A stretch of DNA of 64,000 bases, taken from positions 124,001-188,000 of the forward strand of contig CALTDI010000005.1 of NCBI GenBank assembly GCA_943842505.1. Direction: 5' to 3'. The first letter of the stretch is position 1. Each line of letters opens with the position of its first letter. Below, piece after piece: positions 18,671 to 29,272 of this stretch. Under the pieces are notes generated by a model, which ran no database searches, was not told the DNA's origin, and saw only the letters and a program-made list of their open reading frames with translations. The translations under genes and the position numbers were made by a program. The stretch is from an uncultured Pseudomonadales bacterium. GTDB taxonomy: Bacteria > Pseudomonadota > Gammaproteobacteria > Pseudomonadales > Pseudohongiellaceae.

Positions 18671-19873
18671 ATGTCTAATGTGAACTGTCCCCCCGCTTTC
18701 TTCGACACTCTCGACGAAATGCCGAATCCATTCAAGCGGCCTGTTACATCGCTGAAGCATCTCTTACTCGATGCCCCCCAGGATGCAGTAGACGACTATC
18801 AGTGTGCGGCAGAATTTATTTTCAGCTACCGCGGTAGTCCCGATACCTTTAGTACCTATAGGCGGGAGATCGAGCACTTCCTACACTGGTGTCTAATAAT
18901 CTCAGAAAAAAAATTAAAACAGATAGTTAGAGAAGATATTGAAGCCTATATCGAATTTGCCAAGCAGCCGCCCAGTAACTGGGTTGGGGACAAGAATGTC
19001 CCCCGTTTTCTACTACGACAGGGCGAGCGTGTCCCAAACACGGACTGGCGTCCCTATGTCCAAGCCGGCGGAGAGTTTGTAGTGTCCCAAGCGGCGCTGC
19101 AGTCGCTTTTTAGCGTGCTCAGTAGTTTCTTTAATTTCCTCATTCAAGAGAGCTACATCTCCGCTAATCCAGTTGCTCAGATACGCCAGAAGAGCAAGTT
19201 TCTGCGCAAACAGCAGAGCCAAGGCAAGATACGCCGGCTTTCTCCGCTGCAATGGGATTTCGTTATAGAAACGGCAGAGCAGATGGCGGCGGAACAGCCC
19301 CTGGTGCACGAGCGTACGCTATTTATTATGAACGCCCTCTTTGCGATGTATTTGAGAATCTCCGAATTGGTAGATACAAGTCGATGGCAGCCCCAAATGG
19401 GACATTTTCAGGCCGATCAGGAAGGAAATTGGTGGTTTCTTACCGTTGGTAAGGGCAATAAGGAGCGCGAGATATCGGTTAGCGATGCCATGTTGGAAGC
19501 GCTTAAGCGCTACCGACTATCGCGGGGCCTTCCCAGCCTACCCACGCCGGGCGAGGCAACTCCCTTAATCCACAAGACCCGTGGCAAAGGTGGGATAAGT
19601 AGCACGCGTCAAATTCGCGGCATAGTGCAGAAATGTTTCGATGCAGCAGCCGAGAAGATGCGCGCCAACGGCTTCGTTGAAGACGCAGAGCGTCTCGGTG
19701 CTGCGACCGTCCACTGGCTTCGGCACACCGGGATATCCGAGGACGTAAAGCACCGGCCTAGAGAACATGTAAGAGATGATGCGGGCCATGGCTCCAGCGC
19801 TATCACCGATAGATACATCGATGTGGAACGGGCAGAAAGGCACGCATCTGCTCGCCAGAAGCTCATTAAATAG
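18671..19873 (+). CDS. Tyrosine recombinase (site-specific integrase), orphan
   Basis: The 400-residue phage-integrase-family protein has an N-terminal SAM-like core-binding domain (about 45-180). The catalytic domain has Arg in LRISELVD, Lys in VGKGNKEREISV, the HxxR box in VHWLRHTGISED, and HGSSAITDRYIDVE with the His and the nucleophile Tyr. All catalytic residues are therefore present. XerC and XerD are shorter (about 300 residues). There are no prophage genes, excisionase, tRNA junction or obvious att repeats beside it. It lies alone between modA and prc, so its substrate is unknown. Confidence 0.85.
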   Translation: MSNVNCPPAFFDTLDEMPNPFKRPVTSLKHLLLDAPQDAVDDYQCAAEFIFSYRGSPDTFSTYRREIEHFLHWCLIISEKKLKQIVREDIEAYIEFAKQPPSNWVGDKNVPRFLLRQGERVPNTDWRPYVQAGGEFVVSQAALQSLFSVLSSFFNFLIQESYISANPVAQIRQKSKFLRKQQSQGKIRRLSPLQWDFVIETAEQMAAEQPLVHERTLFIMNALFAMYLRISELVDTSRWQPQMGHFQADQEGNWWFLTVGKGNKEREISVSDAMLEALKRYRLSRGLPSLPTPGEATPLIHKTRGKGGISSTRQIRGIVQKCFDAAAEKMRANGFVEDAERLGAATVHWLRHTGISEDVKHRPREHVRDDAGHGSSAITDRYIDVERAERHASARQKLIK

Positions 19874-20080
19874 CGACAAAGTAAGCTTTAGAAACCCTGT
19901 CGCGGGATCTGGACCTTTTCTAGACCCAGATTAGGCGTCAAAGGCCTTCTCACACGGGCTTATTTCGCTTAGTCTCTAGTTACACAAATGGGCCTGAAGC
20001 CCGTTCGCCAGTTGGACTACATCATCTCGCGACAAACCATAATTTAAAGAACTCAGTTTTAAGGAACTCAGTGGAGACTT

Positions 20081-22300
20081 ATGAATAACAGTTCACCAAA
20101 ATGTAAACGGAATCGATTCATGCTGAAAGCCGCTGTCACGGCATGCTCTATCTTCCTGGCATCCACGTTAGCTGCGCAGGAAGAGCCCAGCCAGCTGAAC
20201 ACGGTTCTCGATATCGATGCCTTGTATACCCCCCTTGAGAGCCAGCCTATTCATGGTGAGACTGCACTAAATCTATTGAATGAGTTAGAAACCAAGCATT
20301 ATTCCTCGGTTAGCATCGATGATAATTTCTCCTCCACCGTATTCGATAGCTATATCGACTCTCTTGATGGCTCCAAGCTGTATTTTCTCAATGAAGATAT
20401 AAATCGCCTTAGCAGCTATCGCTATACCCTGGACAATAGCCTCGCGAGCGGCAGTGTCGAGCCCGGTTTCGAAATCTATAATGTGTACTACAAGCGCATC
20501 CTCGAACGCATGATTTACGCCGTAGATCGTGTAGAGAACCACATTGACGAAATGGACTTCACTATAGACGAGTCCATTGCTATCGATCGTGAAGACGCCC
20601 CCTATGCCGCATCGCTGGCAGAGCTAGATGAGCTATGGCGACTCAGAATTAAGAACAGTGTTCTGAGCCTGAAATTGACAGGTGATGACAATGAAGAAAT
20701 CAAAGAGAAGCTCAGCAAGCGTTACCGTAATCAGCTAAGCCAGATAGCCAAGACTAATGACAAGGATATTTTTCAGACCTATATGGCAACCATTGCCACG
20801 GCTGTAGATCCTCACACCTCCTACTTTTCACCCCGTGACTCTGAAAACTTCAACATGGGTCTGTCGCTTTCCCTCCAGGGCATAGGCGCACAGCTTACTA
20901 CCGAGGAAGAGTATACGAAGGTGGCCGAGCTCATTAAGGGCGGACCCGCCGAACGGGGCAGTGAATTACAGGCTGGTGATCGCATTATTGCTATTGGTCA
21001 GGGTGTAGATGGCGAGCTGCAAGATGTCGTTGGCATGAGGCTAGACGATGTGGTCGCACAAATCCGCGGCGAGAAAGGCACCGTGGTTCGTCTTAATGTG
21101 ATTCCGGTTGATGCTTTAAGCGAATCGAATGCGACAGTTGTGAGTATCACTCGCGACACCGTTAAGCTCGAAGATCAATCGGCGAAGAAAGAAGTGATCG
21201 AGTTAAGCTATAACGGCGATATGTATAAAATCGGCATCATCGATCTACCCACTTTCTATTTCGACTTCGAAGCGGCTTCACGCGGTGATGCCGACTACAA
21301 GAGTTCGACTCGAGACGTGCATGCCCTTCTCGATGAATTAAAAGAAGAAGATGTCGACGCCGTAGTGGTGGATCTGCGTAACAACGGCGGTGGTAGCTTG
21401 AGCGAAGCGAATCAATTAGTGGGCCTATTCATCGAAACAGGCGCTACGGTACAGATTCGCTATTCGGGTTTACGTAATGGCTTCACTAGATCCTTCGGTG
21501 ACAATGATCCGGAAGTGGCATACAACGGCCCTCTTGCTGTATTGGTAAATAGAACTAGCGCATCGGCTTCAGAGATTTTTGCCGGCGCGATCCAGGACTA
21601 TCAACGGGGCATTGTTCTGGGCGGCCAGACATTTGGCAAAGGAACTGTTCAGGAAATCATTCCGATGGACTATGGCCAGGTTAAGTTAACCCGCTCCAAG
21701 TTCTACAGAATCTCCGGCGAAAGCACTCAGCACCGAGGCGTGATTCCGGACATTACATTCCCTGATTTCTACGACGCCTACGAAGATATAGGCGAGAGTA
21801 GCCTTGACGGCGCCCTACCCTGGGATACCGTGCGTCCAGTTGAGTACCGACCCTATCTAGCGATTCAGGCCCTGTTGCCAGAGTTGCAGACGCGCCATGC
21901 GGAACGAGCCGAAAGCTCCCCTGATTTTATTTATCTTCGCGACCAGATCGAGCGCACTCGCGTTATTCGTCAGAGAGAGCAGCTGTCTCTTAACGAAGTA
22001 AAAGTTAAGGAAGAGCGTGAGGAATCTCGACGTACAGAATTCGATGCCGAAAATATGCGCCGCCTTCTAAAAGGCCTTTCCCTGAATGAGTGGGTTGCAG
22101 ACTTAAACGAAGAAGACGATGAAGAGTCGCTAATAGCGAACGACGACACTGCAAGCCCAGACGAGCCTGAAGAGGAAGCAACAGAGGACGAAGGTGATCC
22201 GCTGCTTCTTGAAAGTGGACGTATTCTCGCAGACTTCATTGCGCTGAATGCGAATCGAGTTAGCTCTGTAACCCCGCCGGTGACCCGCTCCAACCGCTAA
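20081..22300 (+). CDS. prc: Prc, carboxy-terminal processing (tail-specific) protease
   Basis: Periplasmic S41 protease of 739 residues. The signal peptide lies at about 12-32 (MLKAAVTACSIFLASTLAA). A long N-terminal helical domain is followed by a PDZ domain around 250-340. The catalytic core has NRTSASASEIFAGA with nucleophile Ser495 and TFGKGTVQ with general base Lys520. The C-terminal DUF3340-like part is highly charged and ends in an acidic, low-complexity stretch (DEPEEEATEDEG). It degrades or trims envelope proteins such as penicillin-binding proteins and, with NlpI in enterics, MepS. A GGAG site precedes the ATG. Confidence 0.95.
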   Translation: MNNSSPKCKRNRFMLKAAVTACSIFLASTLAAQEEPSQLNTVLDIDALYTPLESQPIHGETALNLLNELETKHYSSVSIDDNFSSTVFDSYIDSLDGSKLYFLNEDINRLSSYRYTLDNSLASGSVEPGFEIYNVYYKRILERMIYAVDRVENHIDEMDFTIDESIAIDREDAPYAASLAELDELWRLRIKNSVLSLKLTGDDNEEIKEKLSKRYRNQLSQIAKTNDKDIFQTYMATIATAVDPHTSYFSPRDSENFNMGLSLSLQGIGAQLTTEEEYTKVAELIKGGPAERGSELQAGDRIIAIGQGVDGELQDVVGMRLDDVVAQIRGEKGTVVRLNVIPVDALSESNATVVSITRDTVKLEDQSAKKEVIELSYNGDMYKIGIIDLPTFYFDFEAASRGDADYKSSTRDVHALLDELKEEDVDAVVVDLRNNGGGSLSEANQLVGLFIETGATVQIRYSGLRNGFTRSFGDNDPEVAYNGPLAVLVNRTSASASEIFAGAIQDYQRGIVLGGQTFGKGTVQEIIPMDYGQVKLTRSKFYRISGESTQHRGVIPDITFPDFYDAYEDIGESSLDGALPWDTVRPVEYRPYLAIQALLPELQTRHAERAESSPDFIYLRDQIERTRVIRQREQLSLNEVKVKEEREESRRTEFDAENMRRLLKGLSLNEWVADLNEEDDEESLIANDDTASPDEPEEEATEDEGDPLLLESGRILADFIALNANRVSSVTPPVTRSNR

Positions 22301-22927
22301 ATTTCCCCCCTTACTCCGCAAAAAAAAGGCCCTCTAGGTGAGGGCCTTCAAGCGGGGTCAAGCTCTAGGAGGTTTCAATCAATTTGTAGTTGATTGAGGC
22401 TTTATTAAAACAAGCAAATCTAACTTCGCAATACTGCAATTAGGGCCATGTTGGGGTTAATTGTGTCTGGATTGTGGCAGCTTCGATTTGATTCTCGCGC
22501 CTAGCTTGATTGGAGGGGTTGGTTTGCAGTTAATCTTTGTTGGAGGCTGCGCGCATTGGGAAGGTTCAGTTCCTCATCATCCGGCTGGCTGACGGAGGAG
22601 ACTGCTCGATGGGGGTGCTTTTGGCTTGCGGAAGAAACATGCCCAGCCATTTAGCCCTTTGTTCGAGGTATACAAGTACTGAATGGGAGAGATTGATTCG
22701 AATCAGCTTTGGCTGATTCTCACCATTGCGAGATGTAGGTCTTCTGGATAACCCTGATAGCTTGCCGCATCATCTGGACTCTGATGGCTTGCACTGCGCG
22801 CAAGTCTTGATTGCTACGCATTCGATCGAACTGGAGAGTTCTCATCTTCCTCCTCCGCCTAACTGACGGTGGAGACTGCTCGATGGGGGAAATTTTTGGA
22901 AAACTGGATTGCTTGCAGGATCGAATA
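22301..22927. other. Gene-free region: hairpins and a degenerate duplicated segment
   Basis: No convincing coding frame is present. It holds a terminator-like hairpin (22326-22348), a weaker stem (CAATCAA/TTGATTG, 22376-22396), a block near 22684-22735 resembling part of tRNA-Ser, and two copies of a segment containing CTGACGGNGGAGACTGCTCG (about 22589-22615 and 22863-22889). It lies downstream of the tRNA-Ser gene in transcription direction and may hold an sRNA or tRNA remnants. Confidence 0.5.
22321..22348 (-). terminator. Hairpin after prc, T-tract on the minus strand
   Basis: AAGGCCCTC (22326-22334), loop TAGGT, GAGGGCCTT (22340-22348). The A-run at 22321-22327 becomes a U-tract for minus-strand transcripts such as a read-through from tRNA-Ser. 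For prc on the plus strand the stem is strong but lacks a following T-run. Confidence 0.65.
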
Positions 22928-23017
22928 TGGCGGAGGAGGAGAGATTCGAACTCTCGGAGGGCTTTCACCCTCGCTGGTTTTCAAGACCAGTGCATTCAAC
23001 CGCTCTGCCACCCCTCC
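22928..23017 (-). tRNA. tRNA-Ser (anticodon UGA)
   Basis: The reverse complement folds as a class II tRNA. The acceptor GGAGGGG pairs with CTCCTCC, then discriminator G and encoded CCA. The D arm contains GCAGAGCGGTTGAATGC, the anticodon arm is CTGGT-CTTGAAA-ACCAG with anticodon TGA, and there is a long variable arm (GAGGGTGAAAGCCCTC). The T arm is GAGAG-TTCGAAT-CTCTC. It reads UCA (and by wobble other UCN) codons. Confidence 0.96.
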
Positions 23018-23263
23018 GCGGTACGGTGGAGAATCTTACTATAATCCCCGTCACAGTCAACCAGACATTCCGCTATTCTACTTTGTCCGAAATCCGTTGA
23101 TTTTGGGTGGCTTCCGCGTATCATTCTTTTGTTAATTTGAGGTTTATACTGCCCTAAGCCATTGAAATCATGGGCTACACCCTCATATCTATATAAAGAC
23201 TAACGGCCTGCGGTCGTTACTTATTTTAAGCGTTACTTTATTCAACCTTAGTTGGAGAAAACG

Positions 23264-23935
23264 ATGAACGAAGTTGAGTTAAATATCGGCCGAAGCCAGA
23301 AATCGGCACTATCTGTTAATAAGGTAGTTCGTAATACCTATATGCTACTGTCCATGACTCTGTTTTTTAGTGCAATCTGTGCGGTAACCACTATGGCACT
23401 GCAAGTTAGCCAAGGTGTTGGGATGATGCTGCTGATCGGCGGCTTTATTATGTCATTCGTTGTGCGATCTACGGCTAATTCCTCTAAGGGATTAGTAGCT
23501 ATCTTCGTGTTTGCCGGATTATGGGGCGGCGCTTTAGGCCCTGTGATTTCAGTTTACTTGGCAGCCTATGCGAATGGTTCTGCTATTGTTGCCCAGGCAC
23601 TTGGTGGCACAGCGATTATCTTCCTGTCTCTGTCAGGTTATGCGCTTACCACTCGCAAGAACTTTAATTTCCTGGGTGGCTTCATCTTCACTGGAATGAT
23701 GGTAGTTATCGTTGCCATGATCGCCAATATTTTCTTGCAAATACCGGCACTGAGTTTGGCGGTTTCTGCTGCTGTGATTATGTTGATGTCAGGTTTCATC
23801 TTGTTTGACACCAGTCGCATAGTAAACGGCGGTGAGCGCAACTATATAATGGCGACCATATCGCTGTACCTGAGTATTATTAATATCTTTGTGCACTTGC
23901 TGCACCTGCTGGGCGCATTAACTGGCAGAGAATAG
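23264..23935 (+). CDS. Bax inhibitor-1/YccA family membrane protein
   Basis: The 223-residue integral membrane protein has about seven hydrophobic segments and the family ending FDTSRIVNGGERNYIMATISLYLSIINIFVHLLHLLG. It belongs to the BI-1-like group (YccA, YbhL) of the inner membrane; YccA modulates FtsH, and some bacterial members leak protons or Ca2+. I start at ATG 23264, 6 nt after TTGGAGA, rather than at an in-frame TTG at 23252. A strong terminator follows. Confidence 0.88.
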   Translation: MNEVELNIGRSQKSALSVNKVVRNTYMLLSMTLFFSAICAVTTMALQVSQGVGMMLLIGGFIMSFVVRSTANSSKGLVAIFVFAGLWGGALGPVISVYLAAYANGSAIVAQALGGTAIIFLSLSGYALTTRKNFNFLGGFIFTGMMVVIVAMIANIFLQIPALSLAVSAAVIMLMSGFILFDTSRIVNGGERNYIMATISLYLSIINIFVHLLHLLGALTGRE

Positions 23936-23963
23936 TTAGAGAATTACAGTTAGATCAAATTTA

Positions 23964-23988
23964 AACCCCAGCTAGCCTGGGGTTTTTT
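23964..23988 (+). terminator. Rho-independent terminator
   Basis: AACCCCAG (23964-23971), loop CTAGC, CTGGGGTT (23977-23984), then a T-run to 23988. It ends the Bax-inhibitor-like transcript just before tusD. Confidence 0.9.
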
Positions 23989-24034
23989 ATTGCTAGAATT
24001 AGTCATGACAGCCTGTCTGGATTAAACTGAAACT

Positions 24035-24424
24035 GTGAAATTTTCAATCGTCATATATGCGGCTCCCTACTCATCCGAGGCAGCCTCCTCTGCGCTGCGC
24101 TTCGCCAGATCGGTTATCGATCAGGGTCACGAACTCTATCGGCTTTTCTTCTTTGGTGACGGGGTCCATAACGCTTCCCAGCTTACGGTGGTGGCACAGG
24201 ATGAGAACAATCTACAGCAGCAGTGGAATGACTTGATCGAAGAGCACAGCATCGATTCTGTCATCTGCGTTAGCTCGGCACTAAGGCGCGGCGTTCTGAA
24301 TCAGACCGAAGCCGATCGACACGACTTAGGCACTGCCAGCGCATATACAAGTTCCGAAGTAGCCGGTCTTGGGCAGCTAGTCGATGCGGCGATACATTCC
24401 GATCGACTTGTTAATTTCGGGTAG
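24035..24424 (+). CDS. tusD: TusD, sulfur relay protein
   Basis: DsrE-family subunit (129 residues, GTG start) of the TusBCD complex. The complex takes persulfide sulfur from TusA and passes it to TusE for 2-thiouridine formation on tRNA. The sulfur-carrying Cys is in SVICVSSALRRGV (about residue 77), matching the active Cys of E. coli TusD. IYAAPYSSEAASSALRFA is the typical DsrE opening. It is first of four consecutive genes, tusD-tusC-tusB-tusE. Confidence 0.93.
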   Translation: MKFSIVIYAAPYSSEAASSALRFARSVIDQGHELYRLFFFGDGVHNASQLTVVAQDENNLQQQWNDLIEEHSIDSVICVSSALRRGVLNQTEADRHDLGTASAYTSSEVAGLGQLVDAAIHSDRLVNFG

Positions 24425-24429
24425 ATCTC

Positions 24430-24810
24430 ATGACGGAAAACTCCAAACCACAGAAGAGCCGGATTACTTTCATTAGTCGTGCGGCACCCTATGGCCAGAA
24501 CAAGGCGAATCTCTGCCTGGACATGGCCCTGGCCTCGGCGGTGTTCGAACAAGACGTTAACTATATATTCTTTGGCGATGGGGTTTATCAGATCTTGAAG
24601 GGGCAGGACGGCTCGGCTATTGAAAGCAAAACCCTTGGCAACGCCCTAGAGACGTTAGAGCTTTATGGGATTGAGAAGATATACGCCGATCGCCAATCTC
24701 TTGAGGAGCGAGATATCAGCGAGCCTGAATTATTATCCGGTATGCAGATAGTCGACAGCGACTCGATAGCGAAAATGATTGAGTCATCTGACACGGTTTT
24801 CAACCTATGA
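24430..24810 (+). CDS. tusC: TusC, sulfur relay protein
   Basis: The 126-residue DsrF-like subunit of TusBCD has the ITFISRAAPYGQNKANLCLDMAL opening (given by its ends) and the FFGDGVYQIL segment. Like other TusC proteins it is a structural partner and lacks the TusD-type catalytic Cys motif. It starts 5 bp after tusD and its end overlaps tusB by 4 nt (ATGA), indicating translational coupling. Confidence 0.92.
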   Translation: MTENSKPQKSRITFISRAAPYGQNKANLCLDMALASAVFEQDVNYIFFGDGVYQILKGQDGSAIESKTLGNALETLELYGIEKIYADRQSLEERDISEPELLSGMQIVDSDSIAKMIESSDTVFNL

Positions 24811-25097
24811 CTTGCCTGCATACAATCAGTAAGAGTCCCGATACTCAGCTGCTAGAAAGTTGCCTTAAGATAATTGCCAGCGGAGACGCGATTCTATTTA
24901 TAGAAGATGGCAGCTACTACGCTAACTCGGCTCGAAAACTAGAAGCGATCGACAAGACTTGTAAGATTTATGGCTTGCGGGAAGACATGTTAGCGCGGGC
25001 AATCCTCACAAGGGCTGCAGACTCAGTAGAACTTATAGATACCGCCCGCTTTGTGAAGCTTTGCTGTGATCATGACAAAATAGTTAGCTGGTTCTAG
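24807..25097 (+). CDS. tusB: TusB, sulfur relay protein
   Basis: The 96-residue DsrH-like subunit has the characteristic LHTISKSP opening and IASGDAILFIEDGSYY block. It ends with the DTARFVKLCCDHDKIVSWF motif (FVxLxxxHxxIxSW), common to TusB. It completes the TusBCD hexamer subunit set. The start overlaps the end of tusC. Confidence 0.92.
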   Translation: MTCLHTISKSPDTQLLESCLKIIASGDAILFIEDGSYYANSARKLEAIDKTCKIYGLREDMLARAILTRAADSVELIDTARFVKLCCDHDKIVSWF

Positions 25098-25100
25098 ATT

Positions 25101-25445
25101 GTGAGCGAAGCCCAAACATTGCTGGTAGAAGGCCAAGAGGTAGCACTGGACAAAGAAGGCTATCTAGTCAATCTTGAACACTGGAATGAGGTAGTTGCGA
25201 CGGTGCTGGCTGCGCAGGAACAAATTACTTTAGGGCCTTCACACTGGGAGGTGATCAACCTTCTGCGCATATTCTATAATCGCCATCAGATGTCCCCGGC
25301 TAATCGCGCACTGGTTAACCTGGTCAAGAGAGACCTTGGTGGTGACAAGGGTAAGAGCATCTATCTAATGAAATTGTTTAAGGGATCTCCGGCTAAGACC
25401 GCAAGCAAGATTGCAGGTTTGCCAAAGCCCGAGAATTGTCTCTAA
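25101..25445 (+). CDS. tusE: TusE/DsrC family sulfur carrier
   Basis: The 114-residue DsrC/TusE-fold protein has a GTG start 3 bp after tusB. It has KEGYLVNLEHWNEVVA, LGPSHWEVINLLRIFYN and the C-terminal IAGLPKPENCL with the conserved Cys as penultimate residue, which carries the persulfide. It lacks the second upstream Cys of dissimilatory DsrC, so it is TusE. It hands sulfur to MnmA, which is encoded at 40.6 kb. Confidence 0.93.
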   Translation: MSEAQTLLVEGQEVALDKEGYLVNLEHWNEVVATVLAAQEQITLGPSHWEVINLLRIFYNRHQMSPANRALVNLVKRDLGGDKGKSIYLMKLFKGSPAKTASKIAGLPKPENCL

Positions 25446-25464
25446 GCGCGCTTTTCGGTATTAG

Positions 25465-26849
25465 CTAGTTACCATTAAACCACGAGAGTGATTTGTGCAG
25501 ATTCACTACTTCGCCAACGATAATTATCGTTGGCGCCTGTATTTCATGCTCTACGACCAACTCGGCAATAGTCTCTAGCTTCCCTAGCAGCACCTTCTGA
25601 TTCGGAGTCGTGCCCTGTTGAACGACAGCTACAGCGGTATTCGAAGGCATACCATGGGCAACGAGCTGCTCGCAGATGACCGGCAAACCAGCGAGGCCCA
25701 TGTAAAACACAAGCGTCTGTTGTTCCCTTGCCAGGATATCCCACTCTAAAGGCACCCTTCCGTCTTTGGTATGACCCGTAAGGAAGCGGACAGACTGAGA
25801 GTAGTCTCGATGGGTCAGTGGGATGCCTGCATAGCTGGCACAACCAGAGGCCGCTGTAATACCAGGCACTATCTGAAATGGTATTCCGGCCTCGGCCAGT
25901 GACTCTAGCTCCTCGCCGCCGCGGCCAAATATGAAAGGATCCCCACCCTTTAGTCGAAGCACCCTATTCCCCTCGCCGGCCAGGCGAACTAACATTTGGT
26001 TTATGGTCTCTTGGGGAACCGCATGGTTGGCACTCTGCTTGCCTACATAGATCTTTTCGGCATCGGGTCGAAGCTTGAGCAGAATCTCTGGTGATACCAG
26101 TCTATCGTAGAGAACGACGTCAGCCTTATGCATCAGTCTTAATGCGCGCAGTGTTAGCAGATCAGGATCCCCTGGCCCCGCTCCTACCAGATAAACTTCT
26201 CCCGTGACTCGCTCACAGATAGGCTCTGCCAGTCGAGCATCCAAAGCCTCTCTGGCCTTATCATCCTGACCACTATAGACCAACTCCGGGATCTCACTAT
26301 CGAGAACGCTTTCCCAAAATCGGAGCCTTCCGGAAAAGTCTTCTATGCCAGCCTTGACTCGCCCTCGGTATGAGCCCAAAAGTTCCGCGAGCTTATCGAT
26401 CCTGCCGGGAATCATAGTTTCATTTAGCTCTTTCAGTTTGCGCGTTAGCACGGGAGAGCTACCACCGCTTGAAATGGCTATGACGATCGGTGAGCGATCG
26501 ACTATCGATGGCATAATGAATGAACACAGATGGGGCTGATCAACCACATTAACAGGTATGCTCAAGCTGGTAGCTGCAACACTCACCCTCTCATTAACCT
26601 GGGTATCGTCGGTAGCCGCAACAACTAGGGTTGAGCCTTCTAGATCGGATTTCTCAAACGCTTTTTCTATGACGGTCGCGTCATGTTGAGAACATAGCTG
26701 ACGTAGTTGCTCTTCAACGGACACCGTGATAATAGTGAGATTCGCCCCCGCTCGTAACAGCAGGCTGGCCTTCCTGAAGGCGACTTCACCACCACCGACT
26801 ACTACACATTTCTGCTTCTTGATATTGAGAAATATCGGTAGCAGATCCA

Positions 26850-26850
<1 letters not shown>
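25465..26850 (-). CDS. cysG: Siroheme synthase CysG
   Basis: Trifunctional enzyme of 461 residues that makes siroheme, the cofactor of sulfite and nitrite reductases. The N-terminal part (1-215) is the NAD-dependent precorrin-2 dehydrogenase/ferrochelatase with GGGEVAFRKA and the SSGGSSPVL segment containing the regulatory phospho-Ser position. The C-terminal part (about 218-460) is the SAM-dependent uroporphyrinogen-III methyltransferase, with VGAGPGDPDLLTLRA and GGDPFIFGRGGEE. Its start shares one base with the serS stop. It is convergent with tusE. Confidence 0.95.
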
Positions 26851-28151
<1,301 letters not shown>

Positions 28152-28529
28152 TCAGAGCATGACGCGCGTTATTTGCATGCCCGCAAATGCGGCGATTAGG
28201 CACAGAGCAACGCTGCTGATGATATAGAAAAGTGCGGTATTGTAGTGGCCTTGTTCGAATAACAAAAGTGCATCGAGGGAGAAAGTTGAAAATGTTGTCA
28301 GGCCACCCAAAAATCCCACGACGATGACTGGGCGCCACTGCTCTGCGATCTGAGCTTTTTCTGCCAGTAGGACGAAGAATATTCCAATAAGCAATGAGCC
28401 CAGCACGTTGACAGCAAAGGTCCCCAGAGGAAAGCCACTATCATTAAACCTCTGCACTACGCTATGCAGCCAGTAACGAGATACTGCTCCTAGTGCGCCA
28501 CCAAAAGCTATAGCAATGTAAGTAGGCAC
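28152..28529 (-). CDS. crcB: CrcB, fluoride channel (Fluc)
   Basis: The 125-residue membrane protein with four helices forms the dual-topology dimeric fluoride exporter. It has the N-terminal GGALGAVSRYWL motif, the central FLGGLTTFSTFSLDAL block (sodium site and pore Phe residues), and NVLGSLLIGIF. It lies 24 bp upstream of serS. I see no fluoride riboswitch in the 50 bp before it, so it is probably constitutive. Confidence 0.94.
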   Translation of the reverse strand: MPTYIAIAFGGALGAVSRYWLHSVVQRFNDSGFPLGTFAVNVLGSLLIGIFFVLLAEKAQIAEQWRPVIVVGFLGGLTTFSTFSLDALLLFEQGHYNTALFYIISSVALCLIAAFAGMQITRVML

Positions 28530-28579
28530 CTTACTAATTCGCTTCTATTTGGGTGATCGGGTTAATGCGAGTCGCTAAG

Positions 28580-29245
28580 CTACTGGGCATAATTATTCTC
28601 AATTATCTCAATATTTGCCGGGGGCACGAACTCGAACTGCGCATCGGCTATCGCTTGATTGCGTACTACATTCTCAAAACGCCAAACCGTCTGTTGCCCG
28701 TTCTTGCTATTGAGGTAGATGGACTCCAGCTCTGAATTCATGAAATTGATTGAGATAAGTTGGTAGACGCTATCGGCAGCCCTGGGCTGCAGCTCGAATT
28801 CCTGATGCTCGCTACCATCCGATGTCACCCCCTCTATGCGATAGTCTCCTCCCAATGATTCGATATTGCCACTGAGTAGCTGCGCGGCCAATTCGGAGCG
28901 GCTGCTATCCCAATCTTCGATAACTACCTGCTCCAGGTCCGGCTGATAATTCCAGAGGGTGCTGCCGTTGGTAACTATGAGTTCAGGGAAAGGCGTGAGT
29001 GTTTCCCAATAGAATCCATCGGGCTTCTTCAGCAACATCTGTATCTCACTTTCTTCGAGCACACCACCGTCAGATTCAACGATCAACTGCACGACATCCG
29101 AGCGTAATGTGGCAATATCATTAAGCAGCGCATCCAGCCGGTCCAGTGCCGTTAGGCTGGGAACAGGTTGTGCTATGAGGCTGACTGCAGGAAACACTGT
29201 AAGTATGCAGGCAGCAGCTGTGGAAATAAAAAATGCTTTCATCAT
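28580..29245 (-). CDS. lolA: LolA, lipoprotein carrier protein
   Basis: The 221-residue periplasmic chaperone carries lipoproteins from LolCDE to LolB. The signal peptide (about 1-25, AFFISTAAACILTVFPAVSL) precedes the mature beta-barrel-like domain with FYWETLTPFPELIVTNGSTLWNYQPDLEQVV (given by its ends), the family hallmark. It lies 27 bp downstream of ftsK, as in E. coli and Pseudomonas. It serves the lipoproteins predicted elsewhere in the window. Confidence 0.94.
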   Translation of the reverse strand: MMKAFFISTAAACILTVFPAVSLIAQPVPSLTALDRLDALLNDIATLRSDVVQLIVESDGGVLEESEIQMLLKKPDGFYWETLTPFPELIVTNGSTLWNYQPDLEQVVIEDWDSSRSELAAQLLSGNIESLGGDYRIEGVTSDGSEHQEFELQPRAADSVYQLISINFMNSELESIYLNSKNGQQTVWRFENVVRNQAIADAQFEFVPPANIEIIENNYAQ

Positions 29246-29272
29246 CTATGACTACTATTTCTGTAAATTCGT

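Noticed and set aside
18671..19873. Prophage or genomic island around the recombinase
   Set aside because: Neighbours are ordinary chromosomal genes (modABC, prc), with no phage genes and no visible att repeats.
28530..28579. Fluoride riboswitch before crcB
   Set aside because: The 50-bp gap lacks the riboswitch consensus and is too short for its fold.
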